DNA from: Aliiglaciecola lipolytica E3 | GTDB taxonomy: Bacteria; Pseudomonadota; Gammaproteobacteria; Enterobacterales; Alteromonadaceae | DNA: 64,000 bases | NCBI RefSeq assembly: GCF_000314975.1 | Contig: NZ_BAEN01000030.1 | Span: 21,225 to 85,224, forward strand | Reading direction: 5' to 3' | In this document: piece after piece, positions 1 to 8,867 of the stretch | How positions within the stretch are numbered: position 1 is the stretch's first letter | How the letters are laid out: every line of letters begins with the position of its first letter | Program-made: the position numbers and the translations under genes | The notes under the pieces: model-generated | Seen by the model: only the letters and a program-made list of their open reading frames with translations | What the model was told of the DNA's origin: nothing | Database searches by the model: none

Positions 1-150
1 AGCCGCTCCTTGGGCTGACAAGCGCCCTACAGCAATTGCATAGCGAAGGTAGCCATAAGCACAATAGGTTTTCAAAACAAGTTAACTAAATGGCGTGTAT
101 ACAATAATAATTAATATGCCCCAAAATTTAAATCATATACGGAGAAACAT

Positions 151-936
151 ATGACAACAGCACCAGAGTATATAAAAGGGCACGATTTACTACGCGCAAA
201 GTCTGTACTCGTCACTGCGGCCGCTGGCGCTGGTATTGGCTTTTCTGCGGCACTTCGAGCGGCTGAAGAGGGTTGTAGAGCGCTAATGATTTCGGATATT
301 CACAGTGGACGTTTAGATAAAGCTGTCGCTACGATAAAAGAACAGACGGGTTTACAAGCTGTATTTGGACAATTATGCGATGTAAGCAAAGAAGAGGAAG
401 TGCAAGCGCTTATTGCGAGCGCGGAAGAAAAGCTCGAAGGGGTTGATGTACTCATCAATAACGCTGGATTGGGCGGGCAAGCGTCTGTGGTTAATATGAC
501 AGATGAGCAATGGAATAGGGTAATCGATATTACATTGACGGGCACATTTAGAATGACGCGAGCCATGCTGCCGTTTATGCAGTCGCGTAAAAAAGGCATC
601 ATTATAAATAATGCGTCAGTTTTGGGGTGGCGTGCTCAAAAGGAACAAGCTCACTATGCGGCGGCTAAAGCTGGTGTTATGGCTTTTACTCGATGTTCAG
701 CGTTAGAAGCTGCTGACTTTGGCGTTAGGATTAACGCCGTTTCACCCTCCATCGCCCTTCACGATTTCTTAAAAAAGGCAGCGAGTGCCGAGATGTTAGA
801 GCAACTCGCTTCTCAAGAAGCGTTTGGTCGCGCCGCCGAAGTCTGGGAAATCGCGAATGTTATGATGTTTTTGGCGAGCGACTACTCGTCTTATATGACT
901 GGCGAAACGATATCTGTAAGCTCTCAAAGAGCGTAA
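151..936 (+). CDS. ipdF: SDR oxidoreductase, IpdF-like (C/D-ring steroid catabolism)
   Basis: Classical short-chain dehydrogenase of 261 aa. The cofactor loop TAAAGAGIG lies at residues 22-30, NNAG at 103-106, and the catalytic set is Ser156, Tyr169, Lys173. The block NNASVLGWRAQ, followed by HYAAAKAGVMAFTRCSA and AVSPSIA, closely matches my memory of mycobacterial IpdF (Rv3559c), which oxidises a hydroxyl on the HIP-CoA degradation intermediate. The start has a good SD (GGAG) 8 bases before ATG. The gene is followed 25 bp later by a MaoC hydratase, probably in the same transcript. The IpdF assignment is by recalled similarity plus the co-located fadD3, fadE30 and fadA6 homologues; a general SDR is the fallback. 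Confidence 0.75.
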   Translation: MTTAPEYIKGHDLLRAKSVLVTAAAGAGIGFSAALRAAEEGCRALMISDIHSGRLDKAVATIKEQTGLQAVFGQLCDVSKEEEVQALIASAEEKLEGVDVLINNAGLGGQASVVNMTDEQWNRVIDITLTGTFRMTRAMLPFMQSRKKGIIINNASVLGWRAQKEQAHYAAAKAGVMAFTRCSALEAADFGVRINAVSPSIALHDFLKKAASAEMLEQLASQEAFGRAAEVWEIANVMMFLASDYSSYMTGETISVSSQRA

Positions 937-961
937 TAACAAACAAGTAGAGATAAAAAAT

Positions 962-1423
962 ATGGCTAATCAAGTTTTTACCAACAAAGAGGAGTTGTTA
1001 GACGCAACCGGCTCGCAATTAGGCACCACTGATTGGATCACCATTGAACAAGACCGAATAAATATGTTTGCAGAGTCGACAGGTGACCATCAGTGGATAC
1101 ATGTTAATCCAGACAAGGCTGCAAAAGGTCCCTTTGGGGCATGCATTGCACACGGTTACTTGACGCTCTCCTTAGTCAATTATTTTTTGCCGCAACTCAT
1201 GGAAGTAAAAAATATTTCGATGGGAGTAAACTATGGTTGTGATAAGATCCGATTCCCCAATATCGTCAAAGTCGGCAGCAGGATACGCGGTGCTGGAGAA
1301 ATCATAAAAGTAGAGCAAATAAAAGACGCTATTCAGGTCACGGCCAGAATTTCCATTGAAGTAGCCGACCAGCAGCGCCCTGCTTGTGTAGCAGACACAA
1401 TTAGTCGATTTTCATTTACTTAA
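962..1423 (+). CDS. MaoC-like (R)-specific enoyl-CoA hydratase
   Basis: A 153-aa single hot-dog domain protein. The hydratase-2 type motif is visible: FAESTGDHQWIHVNP at about 36-50, with the likely catalytic pair Asp42 and His47, then GPFG and IAHGYLTLSL. This arrangement is typical of stand-alone MaoC proteins of the NodN/HtdZ type that hydrate trans-2-enoyl-CoA. Co-transcription with the ipdF-like gene suggests a hydration step on a steroid-derived CoA thioester, but the substrate is inferred. Length is normal for the family. Confidence 0.8.
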   Translation: MANQVFTNKEELLDATGSQLGTTDWITIEQDRINMFAESTGDHQWIHVNPDKAAKGPFGACIAHGYLTLSLVNYFLPQLMEVKNISMGVNYGCDKIRFPNIVKVGSRIRGAGEIIKVEQIKDAIQVTARISIEVADQQRPACVADTISRFSFT

Positions 1424-1443
1424 TTATTTAGCGGAGTGAGACT

Positions 1444-2463
1444 ATAAATACAGACCCAAGATATATTCTTTGGCTCCTAGACTTTTTATCCAGTATTGGC
1501 TTGGACAGCCTTACTCTTGCTAAAAATAATGGCATCGATTATTCACAGTTGCATACCTCCAACGCAGTAATCAGTGCCCGACAGCATCGCTCTTTGCTGC
1601 TTGATGCAAAACGCTTGTATGCTGGAACTGATCTCGGTCTCTTACTGGGATTGCAGCGCTCAATAGCCACCCATGACCAACTAGCATATTTAATGATTAG
1701 CAGCGCATCACTCAGAGAAGCGAGTAATGTAGGATTGAAATATCAAAACTATTCTGGTCGCTTTTCCGGAAACCTTGTTGTTACCTCTTTTAGTGAAATT
1801 CAATCAGATGGCTGTTACCAAATAGACGCGAAAGAAACTTTGGCTGATTTAAGAGTATTGGCAATAGAAGATATTCTTGCCAACATCGTCACCACAGCAA
1901 GATGGGTATTGGGCCGCGCATTGCCTTGCACAAAATTACGCTGTCATTATCCTGAGCCGGCACATATTGAAAGATATCATGAGGTATTTCAATGCCCTAT
2001 AGAGTTTGATGCACCTGCTACTCAACTTTTTTTTGACGCAAGAATACTTGATCAACCTTTGCCCCAAGCGAGTCCTCAAAGTGCAGCCTTATACACGAAG
2101 TTGTGTGAAGAAAAAAGCAATCTACGTAACCATGGTGATATAGCCTGGCGACTATCTCAAATAATTGTGCTTGATCCTGCTTCCCCGCCCCCCTTATATG
2201 AAGCGGCAAAGATGTTACATTGCAGTGGGCGCACTTTAAGTCGTAAGTTAAGCAATCAGGGCTGGACATATCAAAAGCTTATAGATCAAGTGCGTGAAAT
2301 TCATGCGAGACGACATTTGAGTGATCCCACACTGTCAATCACCAAAATAGGCCAACAACTTGGTTTTTCTGATAGTTCAGGTTTTCATCGAGCATTCAAA
2401 AAATGGACAGGACTTTCTCCCCGCGAATTTAGACAAGCACTATTCAATCCAAGCTCAAAATAG
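1444..2463 (+). CDS. AraC-family regulator (arabinose_bd N-domain), probable non-canonical ATA start
   Basis: Transcriptional regulator of the OruR/ArgR-like AraC subgroup: an N-terminal ligand domain (about residues 1-200) and a C-terminal double helix-turn-helix (about 240-335; LSITKIGQQLGFSDSSGFHRAFKKWTG). The first ATG/GTG/TTG in frame is TTG at 1501, but it has no SD and removes the conserved N-terminal helix. Reading from ATA at 1444 adds 19 residues ending in LLDFLSSIG, typical of this domain. GGAG at 1433-1436 sits 7 bases before that ATA. An in-frame TAG at 1429-1431 bars anything longer. The protein would be 339 aa. It lies between the two leftmost catabolic operons and may control them (inference). 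Confidence 0.75.
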   Translation: MNTDPRYILWLLDFLSSIGLDSLTLAKNNGIDYSQLHTSNAVISARQHRSLLLDAKRLYAGTDLGLLLGLQRSIATHDQLAYLMISSASLREASNVGLKYQNYSGRFSGNLVVTSFSEIQSDGCYQIDAKETLADLRVLAIEDILANIVTTARWVLGRALPCTKLRCHYPEPAHIERYHEVFQCPIEFDAPATQLFFDARILDQPLPQASPQSAALYTKLCEEKSNLRNHGDIAWRLSQIIVLDPASPPPLYEAAKMLHCSGRTLSRKLSNQGWTYQKLIDQVREIHARRHLSDPTLSITKIGQQLGFSDSSGFHRAFKKWTGLSPREFRQALFNPSSK

Positions 2464-2597
2464 CCCCCCTCTAGTTACCGTTGTGTTCCAATGGCCAAAT
2501 TGGATAGAAATTTGGCACAATGAGACAATTATATAAATAGTTAATTCAGTAATATTTAACCAATTATTAACAAAAACATAAAGATTGAGTCAAGATT

Positions 2598-3368
2598 ATG
2601 AAAAAATATGACGGTGTAAATAAAGCCATGCTAGACAGGTTTGCGACTCGTCCGGGGCGTAAACCGCTTTTACCTGAATTAAGCGAAAAAGCGCAGGTGG
2701 CTTTGATGTGCCGCATGCTTATCAAAGAGGGCTGGGATGAGCATATCGCTGGTCACATTACTTATCGACTCGCAAATGGGAATATACTTACCAACCCATG
2801 GGAGGTGGCCTGGAGTGAATTAACTGCCAGCGATATTGTTACGCTAGACCCTAAAGGGAAAGTAATAGATAGTGACTGGAATGTCACGCCGGCTATTGGC
2901 TTGCACTTGCAGCTTCACGCCGCGCGACCTGATGTACATGTGGTGATCCATAATCACCCACATTGGAGTGGAATTTGGGCATGTATGCAAAAAGTCCCGC
3001 CTGTTTACGACCAAGCAAGTGCATACTGCGGAGTAGACCTACCATTATACAACGAGTATGAGGGCACTTTTGAAGATGAATCAACGAGTATGTCTGCAGT
3101 AGAGGCACTTGGCGATGCGAAATGGGCCTTATTAGCGAATCATGGTTCTCTGGTTGTCGGTAAAGATCTTAGGCAGGCTCACTTACGAGCGATTACACTT
3201 GAATGGCGAAGCAAACGAGCATACCAAGTTGAAACTGGCGGTGGAGGCACACCTTTAAATGATGCTGAAGTTGAAAAAGTGGCAATCGCCGATAAAAACG
3301 GTTTCCCGTTCATTTGGGAAGCAATGGCACGTAAAGAATTACGCTTAGATCCTAGCATTATTGACTAA
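2598..3368 (+). CDS. Class II aldolase/adducin family protein
   Basis: A 256-aa class II (zinc) aldolase/adducin domain protein. The metal-binding pattern is present: HNHPHW near residue 118-123 and the third histidine in ANHGS near 181. Family members cleave or epimerise hydroxylated substrates through an enediolate, but many members near catabolic clusters have unknown substrates. A 134-bp spacer separates it from araC. The TfdA-type dioxygenase gene follows 68 bp downstream on the same strand, so the two are probably expressed together. No known step of the 9,10-seco steroid route uses this family, so the function is left open. Confidence 0.8.
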   Translation: MKKYDGVNKAMLDRFATRPGRKPLLPELSEKAQVALMCRMLIKEGWDEHIAGHITYRLANGNILTNPWEVAWSELTASDIVTLDPKGKVIDSDWNVTPAIGLHLQLHAARPDVHVVIHNHPHWSGIWACMQKVPPVYDQASAYCGVDLPLYNEYEGTFEDESTSMSAVEALGDAKWALLANHGSLVVGKDLRQAHLRAITLEWRSKRAYQVETGGGGTPLNDAEVEKVAIADKNGFPFIWEAMARKELRLDPSIID

Positions 3369-3436
3369 CACATCAGAATGCAGCAAAGGTTAACAGCCCG
3401 CTAACTTGTTTCTTGTAAATACGATAAGGGAAAATA

Positions 3437-4363
3437 ATGGAACTCAGTATCACACCGCTTCATAATGTTGGCGTAGAAATTTCCGGCTTTGATATTAACG
3501 AGCCACTGACAGATGAGATTAAAGCTCAATTAAAATCACTTTGGTACGAACACGCCATATTGGTATTTCGCGACCAAGATATTAGTCCTGAAAAACAAAT
3601 AGAGTTTAGTCGAATATTTGGCCCCTTAGAATTACATCCGTTAAAAGTGACGCAAAACGATAAGCACCCAGAATTATTTGAGCTGAAAAATGGTGGCCCG
3701 ATGGATAAATTTCAGACGGCATTTTACAAAGGTGAAGAAATAGTCGGACGCTTAGATTGGCATATGGATTTGCATTATACGGCACGGCCAAATCATGGCG
3801 CATTACTAAGAGCCGTCGTAGTGGCAAAAGAAGACGGCTTAACTGGATTTGGTGACTTAGCTAAAGCCTACGACGCGCTAGATGATGAAACAAAAGCTCT
3901 TTTAGAAAAGCTGGAAGTTGTTTATAGCTTTAGTATGCAGCGTCGACATATGCGATATGTTAATCTCGACGGATATAAGCCAGGACCTAATAGCCCGAAA
4001 AAACCAAGCGATATCAATTTCCCAGACTTTTCAGACGCGGCATACCCAGCAGTAGTCACCCATCCGATCAGCGGTCGTAAAGTACTAGAAGTGGTTGAAC
4101 AATTTATAGATAGAATAGTGACTCCACAGCAGTTTGGGCTATCGAACGATGAATCCATAGAGCTTCTAGAAAGATTGGTTAAACACGTACAAAAACCGGA
4201 GTTTACCTATTTCCATAAATGGAGAGAAGGCGATATGGTACTTTGGGACAACTGGCGAGCCATGCACTGCACAACGGGCACAAAACCGGGCGTGGATAGA
4301 GTTATAAACCGCACTACCATTAAAGGCAATGTAACGCTTGGAAGAGTATTAAAGACTGAGTAA
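3437..4363 (+). CDS. TauD/TfdA-family Fe(II)/2-oxoglutarate dioxygenase
   Basis: A 308-aa dioxygenase with the facial triad visible: His109-x-Asp111 in WHMDLHY and His277 in RAMHCTTG, plus Arg288/Arg292 after the distal histidine for 2-oxoglutarate binding. The family hydroxylates a carbon next to a heteroatom or an unactivated carbon, with 2-oxoglutarate going to succinate. The SD AAGGGA precedes ATG by about 6 bases. It lies downstream of the class II aldolase gene and converges, with a 6-bp gap, on the SnoaL-like gene. A role on a steroid side chain or ring substituent is inference only. Confidence 0.85.
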   Translation: MELSITPLHNVGVEISGFDINEPLTDEIKAQLKSLWYEHAILVFRDQDISPEKQIEFSRIFGPLELHPLKVTQNDKHPELFELKNGGPMDKFQTAFYKGEEIVGRLDWHMDLHYTARPNHGALLRAVVVAKEDGLTGFGDLAKAYDALDDETKALLEKLEVVYSFSMQRRHMRYVNLDGYKPGPNSPKKPSDINFPDFSDAAYPAVVTHPISGRKVLEVVEQFIDRIVTPQQFGLSNDESIELLERLVKHVQKPEFTYFHKWREGDMVLWDNWRAMHCTTGTKPGVDRVINRTTIKGNVTLGRVLKTE

Positions 4364-4369
4364 GCCTGT

Positions 4370-4885
4370 TTAGTGCGAGAACGCGGCGTTCAATAACAAA
4401 GTTTGCGCTTCGCTTTCGCCAACAACTCTTGATTCACGGCAACTAATAAGCCAGCTTTTTTCATGTCGTACAAATTGCCACTCATTGATAGAGACTCGCA
4501 TTAACTTGAAGTCATCAGTTTCTCGATGATATAACCTAGAATAGCCTGTTGCTCTAGCAGTATCTCCATTAATCTCAATGGTATAAGGACCCACAGTATG
4601 GGCGCAATTTGGTACCAAAGATTGGTGCATTTCTGAGTTAAGCATGTCTGCAATCGCTTGGTGACCTTCCATTTTTAGGTCGTTGCTGTCGCAGTCATCT
4701 CTACCTAACTTGGGCGAACTAACGATATAAACAGCATCGTTAGTGTGACAAGCCAGAGCAGCCGCAATATCAGCACAATCTACCGCTAAACCATATCGTA
4801 CCATCAAATTACGCAAGGCGAGTTCGTCTTCTGCTTTTAATAAGCGCTGTTCGAGCGCTGTTACAGTGGCTGCTGAATCTATCAT
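4370..4885 (-). CDS. SnoaL-like (NTF2-fold) protein, candidate hydroxysteroid dehydratase/isomerase
   Basis: A 171-aa NTF2/SnoaL-fold protein, last gene of the leftward hsa operon. Start: ATG at 4885 overlaps the upstream SDR stop as ATGA, so translation is probably coupled. Tyr31, Asp36 (YGLAVD, Tyr to Asp spacing of five) and His96 (CAHTVG), plus an arginine at 153, occur where bile-acid 7alpha-dehydratases of the BaiE/Hsh2 type carry Tyr30, Asp35, His83 and Arg146, as I remember them. The second acidic residue of BaiE seems not conserved. The fold also covers ketosteroid isomerases. Steroid context supports a dehydratase or isomerase role; the exact reaction is inferred. Confidence 0.6.
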   Translation of the reverse strand: MIDSAATVTALEQRLLKAEDELALRNLMVRYGLAVDCADIAAALACHTNDAVYIVSSPKLGRDDCDSNDLKMEGHQAIADMLNSEMHQSLVPNCAHTVGPYTIEINGDTARATGYSRLYHRETDDFKLMRVSINEWQFVRHEKSWLISCRESRVVGESEAQTLLLNAAFSH

Positions 4886-5634
4886 GCAGTGAGTGAGCCG
4901 CCATTTAATGGCAATACTTGACCGGTTACCCATTCCGCTTCTTTTGAAGCAAAATAAGCGACGCCTGCACCTACATCCTCAGGGCTTCCAGCGCGAGGTA
5001 CAAAACAGGTCTTTTTAGCTAAAGTATCTGAGTCCCAGTTGTTCATTGTGCCTAAAGAAAGTGCGTTGACTGTTACCCCAGAACGCCCCGTTTCAGCGGC
5101 TAAATGACGAATAAAGCCAACTGCGCCAGCTTTTGATGCAGCATAAGCAGCAATGCCCATTGGTAAACCTGCGCGCCAAGACTCAGACGTAATAGCAATC
5201 ACCCTGCCGTAGCTTCGCTCTTTCATACCCGGTACGACCGCATGGCAACAATTCATCAAACCAAACATATTTAGATTGACAAACTTTTGCCAATCTTCAA
5301 TTGATGAGTCGAGAAATTTTTTATATCCCATGCCATCAGCAGGAACACCTGCATTTGATACCAAGATATCGATTTTTGTTTTATGCTGTAGAATACTGGT
5401 TACCATCGTTTTTACAGATTCATATTGAGTAACATCCGCGTGGGCAGGAAAGGCGTCAATACCTTCATCTACTAACATATCTGCTGTATCTTGTGCGCGG
5501 TCTTCATACAAATCGTTCACTGCAACGCTGGCACCCAATTTACCTAGCATTCTTGCTATGCCAATTCCCATGCCTTTTCCAGCGCCAGTCACTAATGCAA
5601 CTTGGCCTTGCAGACTAAATACATCATGTGACAT
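4882..5634 (-). CDS. SDR family oxidoreductase (putative hydroxysteroid dehydrogenase)
   Basis: A 250-aa classical SDR. TGAGKGMGIG lies at 16-25, NAG at 94-96, catalytic Ser150, Tyr164, Lys168. The start MSHDVF was chosen because AAGGAG lies 7 bases upstream; the longer in-frame starts have the SD too close or none. It is followed by a 4-bp ATGA overlap with the SnoaL-like gene and preceded by hsdA. The pairing with a possible dehydratase suggests oxidation of a ring hydroxyl before or after water elimination, but which position is not visible from sequence. Confidence 0.75.
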   Translation of the reverse strand: MSHDVFSLQGQVALVTGAGKGMGIGIARMLGKLGASVAVNDLYEDRAQDTADMLVDEGIDAFPAHADVTQYESVKTMVTSILQHKTKIDILVSNAGVPADGMGYKKFLDSSIEDWQKFVNLNMFGLMNCCHAVVPGMKERSYGRVIAITSESWRAGLPMGIAAYAASKAGAVGFIRHLAAETGRSGVTVNALSLGTMNNWDSDTLAKKTCFVPRAGSPEDVGAGVAYFASKEAEWVTGQVLPLNGGSLTA

Positions 5635-5689
5635 CAACATTCTCCTTACTAACTGCATGTATATTCGAGAAAGACAAACTGTCGTCAGT

Positions 5690-6457
5690 CTACATATTTC
5701 CTTTACGCATCATGGCGTCCATCCCACCATCAACATAAATCACGCTACCATGAATGAACGACGCTTTCGGTGATTGTAAAAAGGTCACAGCATCGGCAAT
5801 TTCACTCGGCTGACCGTTTCTTCCGATTGGGGCAATAAAGTTTCGGACCGCTTCGCCAAAACGGGGATCATTTTTTGAGGCCTCGTGCAAAGGAGTTTCA
5901 ACTGCACCTGGGGCCACAACATTTAAACGTATACCATTGCTACCATGTTTAACCGCTAAACGACGACAATGCAGAGTGAGCGCATATTTTGAAGAAGAAT
6001 AGGCCACGTGTGGTTGGCCAAGTTCGTCAGCCAACTCGCGAGCGGCACTTTCATCGTTGTTAAGCATTAATTCAACCAAGTTATGTGGTTTAGCGACTTG
6101 TTGTGTTGCTGCAACTGAGCCTATTACAGTAATCGCAGGCGATTCAGATTTTGATAACGCGCTTTGTAACAATCCAATAAGCTCGGTTGTACCAAAATAA
6201 TTGACTGACACTAATAAGCTGCTACTCGGCGCAGTAACACCCAGTCCAGCGCAACAAACCAAACCATCTAACTTGCCGTTGGATGATTTAATAGCTTGGT
6301 CGGCTGCTGCTTTTCGGCCTTGTGCTGTAGATAAGTCGGCGACAACATCGGCTTTTTGACGATCAATACCGATGACAGTATGGCCTTGTTCTTTAAGCTG
6401 CTCGCATACCGCTGCACCAATTCCTGAGGCAGAACCTGTAACTGTTATTATTGACAT
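5690..6457 (-). CDS. hsdA: 3alpha-hydroxysteroid dehydrogenase/carbonyl reductase (HsdA-like SDR)
   Basis: A 255-aa SDR that resembles Comamonas testosteroni 3alpha-HSD/CR as I recall it: the N-terminus MSIITVTGSASGIG, VVADLSTAQGRK at 38-49, LVSVNYFGTTEL at 82-93, and the end IYVDGGMDAMMR. Catalytic Ser114, Tyr153 and Lys157 are present. The insertion of about 25 residues between Ser and Tyr is characteristic of that enzyme. It would interconvert a 3alpha-hydroxyl and 3-oxo group, the entry reaction for bile acids and androsterone. It sits in the leftward operon, 24 bp after the MFS gene. This is one of the strongest pointers that the cluster acts on steroids. Confidence 0.8.
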   Translation of the reverse strand: MSIITVTGSASGIGAAVCEQLKEQGHTVIGIDRQKADVVADLSTAQGRKAAADQAIKSSNGKLDGLVCCAGLGVTAPSSSLLVSVNYFGTTELIGLLQSALSKSESPAITVIGSVAATQQVAKPHNLVELMLNNDESAARELADELGQPHVAYSSSKYALTLHCRRLAVKHGSNGIRLNVVAPGAVETPLHEASKNDPRFGEAVRNFIAPIGRNGQPSEIADAVTFLQSPKASFIHGSVIYVDGGMDAMMRKGNM

Positions 6458-6481
6458 GAAAATCTCCTTGGTAATAAATAA

Positions 6482-7807
6482 TTAGATGTTTATAGGGTCG
6501 CTAGCCGACGAGGTTCGCGTTGACTGATAAAGCTTAAGTCTCAACAAAATAACGATTGATACTAGCGTAGAGCAACTGGTCATTATAAGCGCAAAACGCA
6601 ACGATTCGACGCCTGCAAAACCCGCAAAGATATCACTAAAAAAACCGACCAACATAGGACCCAAACCTAAGCCTAAGAGTGTAATGCAGACGGTTTGCAT
6701 CGAAATAGCGAAGGCTCTTTGGTTATTAGGTACAATTTGTGTGAGTAAACTAATACTTGGGCTAAACCACCATACCGAAAAAAAACTAGCCAGTGAGCAA
6801 AAAATCATGGCAAAAGGAATACTGGCAAGCATCAAGTTGTCGCCTAAACCTTTTGGCCAAAGTAAATAAGTAACAATCGATAACCAGCCCAGCATGTGAC
6901 CTACCAATGGAAGCTTTAACATGCCATATCGTCTTGCTATCCTATCGCTTAAGTAGCCACTCAATAAAATACCAATGGCTGCGCCACCGCCGCCAAAAAT
7001 ACCGGCCATCAGCCCAGCTTGAGTAAGGCTTAAGTCGTGACTACGAACTAAAAACGTTGCATTCCACATACCAAATGCGTTGGCACTAATTGTTGCGATA
7101 GAGCTTGCGTAAATAAGCAATCTATAATCTTTTAGTTTAAGAAGTGATTTCGCGGATTCTCTAAAACCTAATAACGCATTCGCTTCTTTTTCTGCTTGCG
7201 CCATTAAATGAAGCTCGCTGCCAACGATTTTGCGAGGATCCTTAAACACCAAAACAAAGAGAAGTGATGTGATCAAGGCGGGCAGTGATACTATCAATAA
7301 AGTTTGCCGCCATCCATATTGTTCAACCCAATGCGCGCCCACAGTAAGCGCAATAATTGCCGATATAGTAGCCCCTGATGTAAAGCAACTAATGGCAAAT
7401 GAACGATGTTTAATAGGGTAAGTATCAGCCAACAAAGACAGAGATGACGAGGTCACGGGAGATTCAGCAATTGCGATTAACATTCGCATCACCAGCAACA
7501 TGATAAAACCTGTCGCCATGCTACTAATCGCTGTAAATATACACCAACAAAGCGCACTCGCGGCGAGTAATTTTGTTCTAGACACTCTATCTGCTAAGCG
7601 TCCCGCAGATAACCCTGTTAATGCAAAAACAATCGCAAATGCTAAGCCAGTTAACAAACCCATCTGCGCATCGCTGGCACCAAATTCAGCCTTAATGGGT
7701 TCAATCATGACTGCCATGATTTGTCGACCTACAAATGTTTCGATATAAAACAGCGTTAGCATCAGCAATAATAGATGCTGACGCCAACTGGCGCTTTTTA
7801 CGTTCAA
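6482..7807 (-). CDS. MFS transporter (Spinster-like), probable steroid uptake
   Basis: A 441-aa major facilitator with 12 predicted membrane segments. An acidic/aromatic N-terminal signature ([23 protein letters not shown]) and the loop [11 protein letters not shown] after TM2 are typical of the Spinster-like MFS group often found in aromatic and steroid clusters. It starts with TTG at 7807, which overlaps the hsaF stop by 4 bp; the first ATG lies inside TM1, so the TTG is preferred and coupling is likely. The substrate is inferred from the operon. A second member of the same group is encoded at 14465-15835. Confidence 0.8.
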   Translation of the reverse strand: MNVKSASWRQHLLLLMLTLFYIETFVGRQIMAVMIEPIKAEFGASDAQMGLLTGLAFAIVFALTGLSAGRLADRVSRTKLLAASALCWCIFTAISSMATGFIMLLVMRMLIAIAESPVTSSSLSLLADTYPIKHRSFAISCFTSGATISAIIALTVGAHWVEQYGWRQTLLIVSLPALITSLLFVLVFKDPRKIVGSELHLMAQAEKEANALLGFRESAKSLLKLKDYRLLIYASSIATISANAFGMWNATFLVRSHDLSLTQAGLMAGIFGGGGAAIGILLSGYLSDRIARRYGMLKLPLVGHMLGWLSIVTYLLWPKGLGDNLMLASIPFAMIFCSLASFFSVWWFSPSISLLTQIVPNNQRAFAISMQTVCITLLGLGLGPMLVGFFSDIFAGFAGVESLRFALIMTSCSTLVSIVILLRLKLYQSTRTSSASDPINI

Positions 7808-8838
7808 GCTTTCGCTGCCTCGCGCGCTTTCGCCATGGTCATTGCGGTATCGTCAATCATATCTTCTTGTCCGCCTACGGTTTTCATGCGGCCAAGCTCT
7901 AGCAAGATATCGCGTGCTGGCACACCATACTTTTTCTCTGCGCGCTGAGCAAATAATAAGAATGACGAGTAAACACCAGCGTAACCTAATGTTAATGAGT
8001 TGCGGTCAACACGTATTGCTTGATCCATCATAGGCACTACTAAATCTTCTGCCACATCCATTATTTTGTATAAATCGATACCGTGGTCCGCGCCCATACG
8101 GTCTAAAACTGCGGTAAAAACTTCAAGTGGCGTATTACCTGCACCTGCACCTAAGCCGGCAACCGAACCATCTATGCGACTTGCGCCGGCTTCAATCGCC
8201 GCGAGTGAATTTGGAATACTCATGGCGAGATTATGGTGTCCATGAAAGCCTATTTCGGTTGTCTTATTGAGTTCGCTTCGCAGCAAACCTATGCGATTGG
8301 TGACATCTTCAGGCAACATGTATCCCGCAGAGTCTGTACAGTAAATACAATTGGCTCCGTATGATTCCATCAACTTTGCTTGAACGGCTAACTCTTCAGC
8401 GCTAATCATGTGTGCCATCATTAAGAAACCGACGGTATCAAGCCCCATTTTTTGTGCAGCCCTGATATGTTGCTCAGAAACATCAGCTTCGGTGCAATGT
8501 GTAGCGACGCGTATGGTGCTTACGCCATGGTCTACGGCCATTTTCAAATGATCCACTGTACCAATACCAGGAATAAGCAATGCTGATATTTTGGCGTTTT
8601 TCATTTTAGGTACGACAGCGCTTAAATATTCTTCATCAGTATGCGCAGGAAAACCATAATTTAAAGATGTTCCACCAAGACCATCACCATGCGTAACCTC
8701 AATTAAGGGAATACCTGACTGGTCTAAACCTGTAGCAATTGACACCATTTGCTCTAGGCTGATTTGATGTTGCTTAGCATGCATACCATCTCGCAATGAC
8801 ATGTCATGTAGGGTGACTTTTTTACCTTGTAAATTCAT
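7804..8838 (-). CDS. hsaF: 4-hydroxy-2-oxovalerate/2-oxohexanoate aldolase
   Basis: A 344-aa DRE-TIM metallolyase of the MhpE/BphI/HsaF family. LRDGMHA at 15-21 carries the metal/catalytic Arg16-Asp17, and HGHHN at 199-203 gives the histidine ligands. It cleaves a 4-hydroxy-2-oxoacid to pyruvate and an aldehyde (propanal in the steroid route) and channels the aldehyde to its partner dehydrogenase, encoded just upstream in the operon 29 bp away. Length and motif spacing are normal. The hsa name follows from the steroid context; mhpE or bphI are sequence-equivalent alternatives. Confidence 0.92.
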   Translation of the reverse strand: MNLQGKKVTLHDMSLRDGMHAKQHQISLEQMVSIATGLDQSGIPLIEVTHGDGLGGTSLNYGFPAHTDEEYLSAVVPKMKNAKISALLIPGIGTVDHLKMAVDHGVSTIRVATHCTEADVSEQHIRAAQKMGLDTVGFLMMAHMISAEELAVQAKLMESYGANCIYCTDSAGYMLPEDVTNRIGLLRSELNKTTEIGFHGHHNLAMSIPNSLAAIEAGASRIDGSVAGLGAGAGNTPLEVFTAVLDRMGADHGIDLYKIMDVAEDLVVPMMDQAIRVDRNSLTLGYAGVYSSFLLFAQRAEKKYGVPARDILLELGRMKTVGGQEDMIDDTAMTMAKAREAAKA

Positions 8839-8867
8839 AAATACTGTCCTTATCTTTGACCGTCAGA

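Noticed and set aside
1..60. Possible C-terminal end of an upstream plus-strand gene (two frames are open, stops at 41-43 or further right)
   Set aside because: Too short to recognise, and two competing frames; it cannot be assigned from the window.
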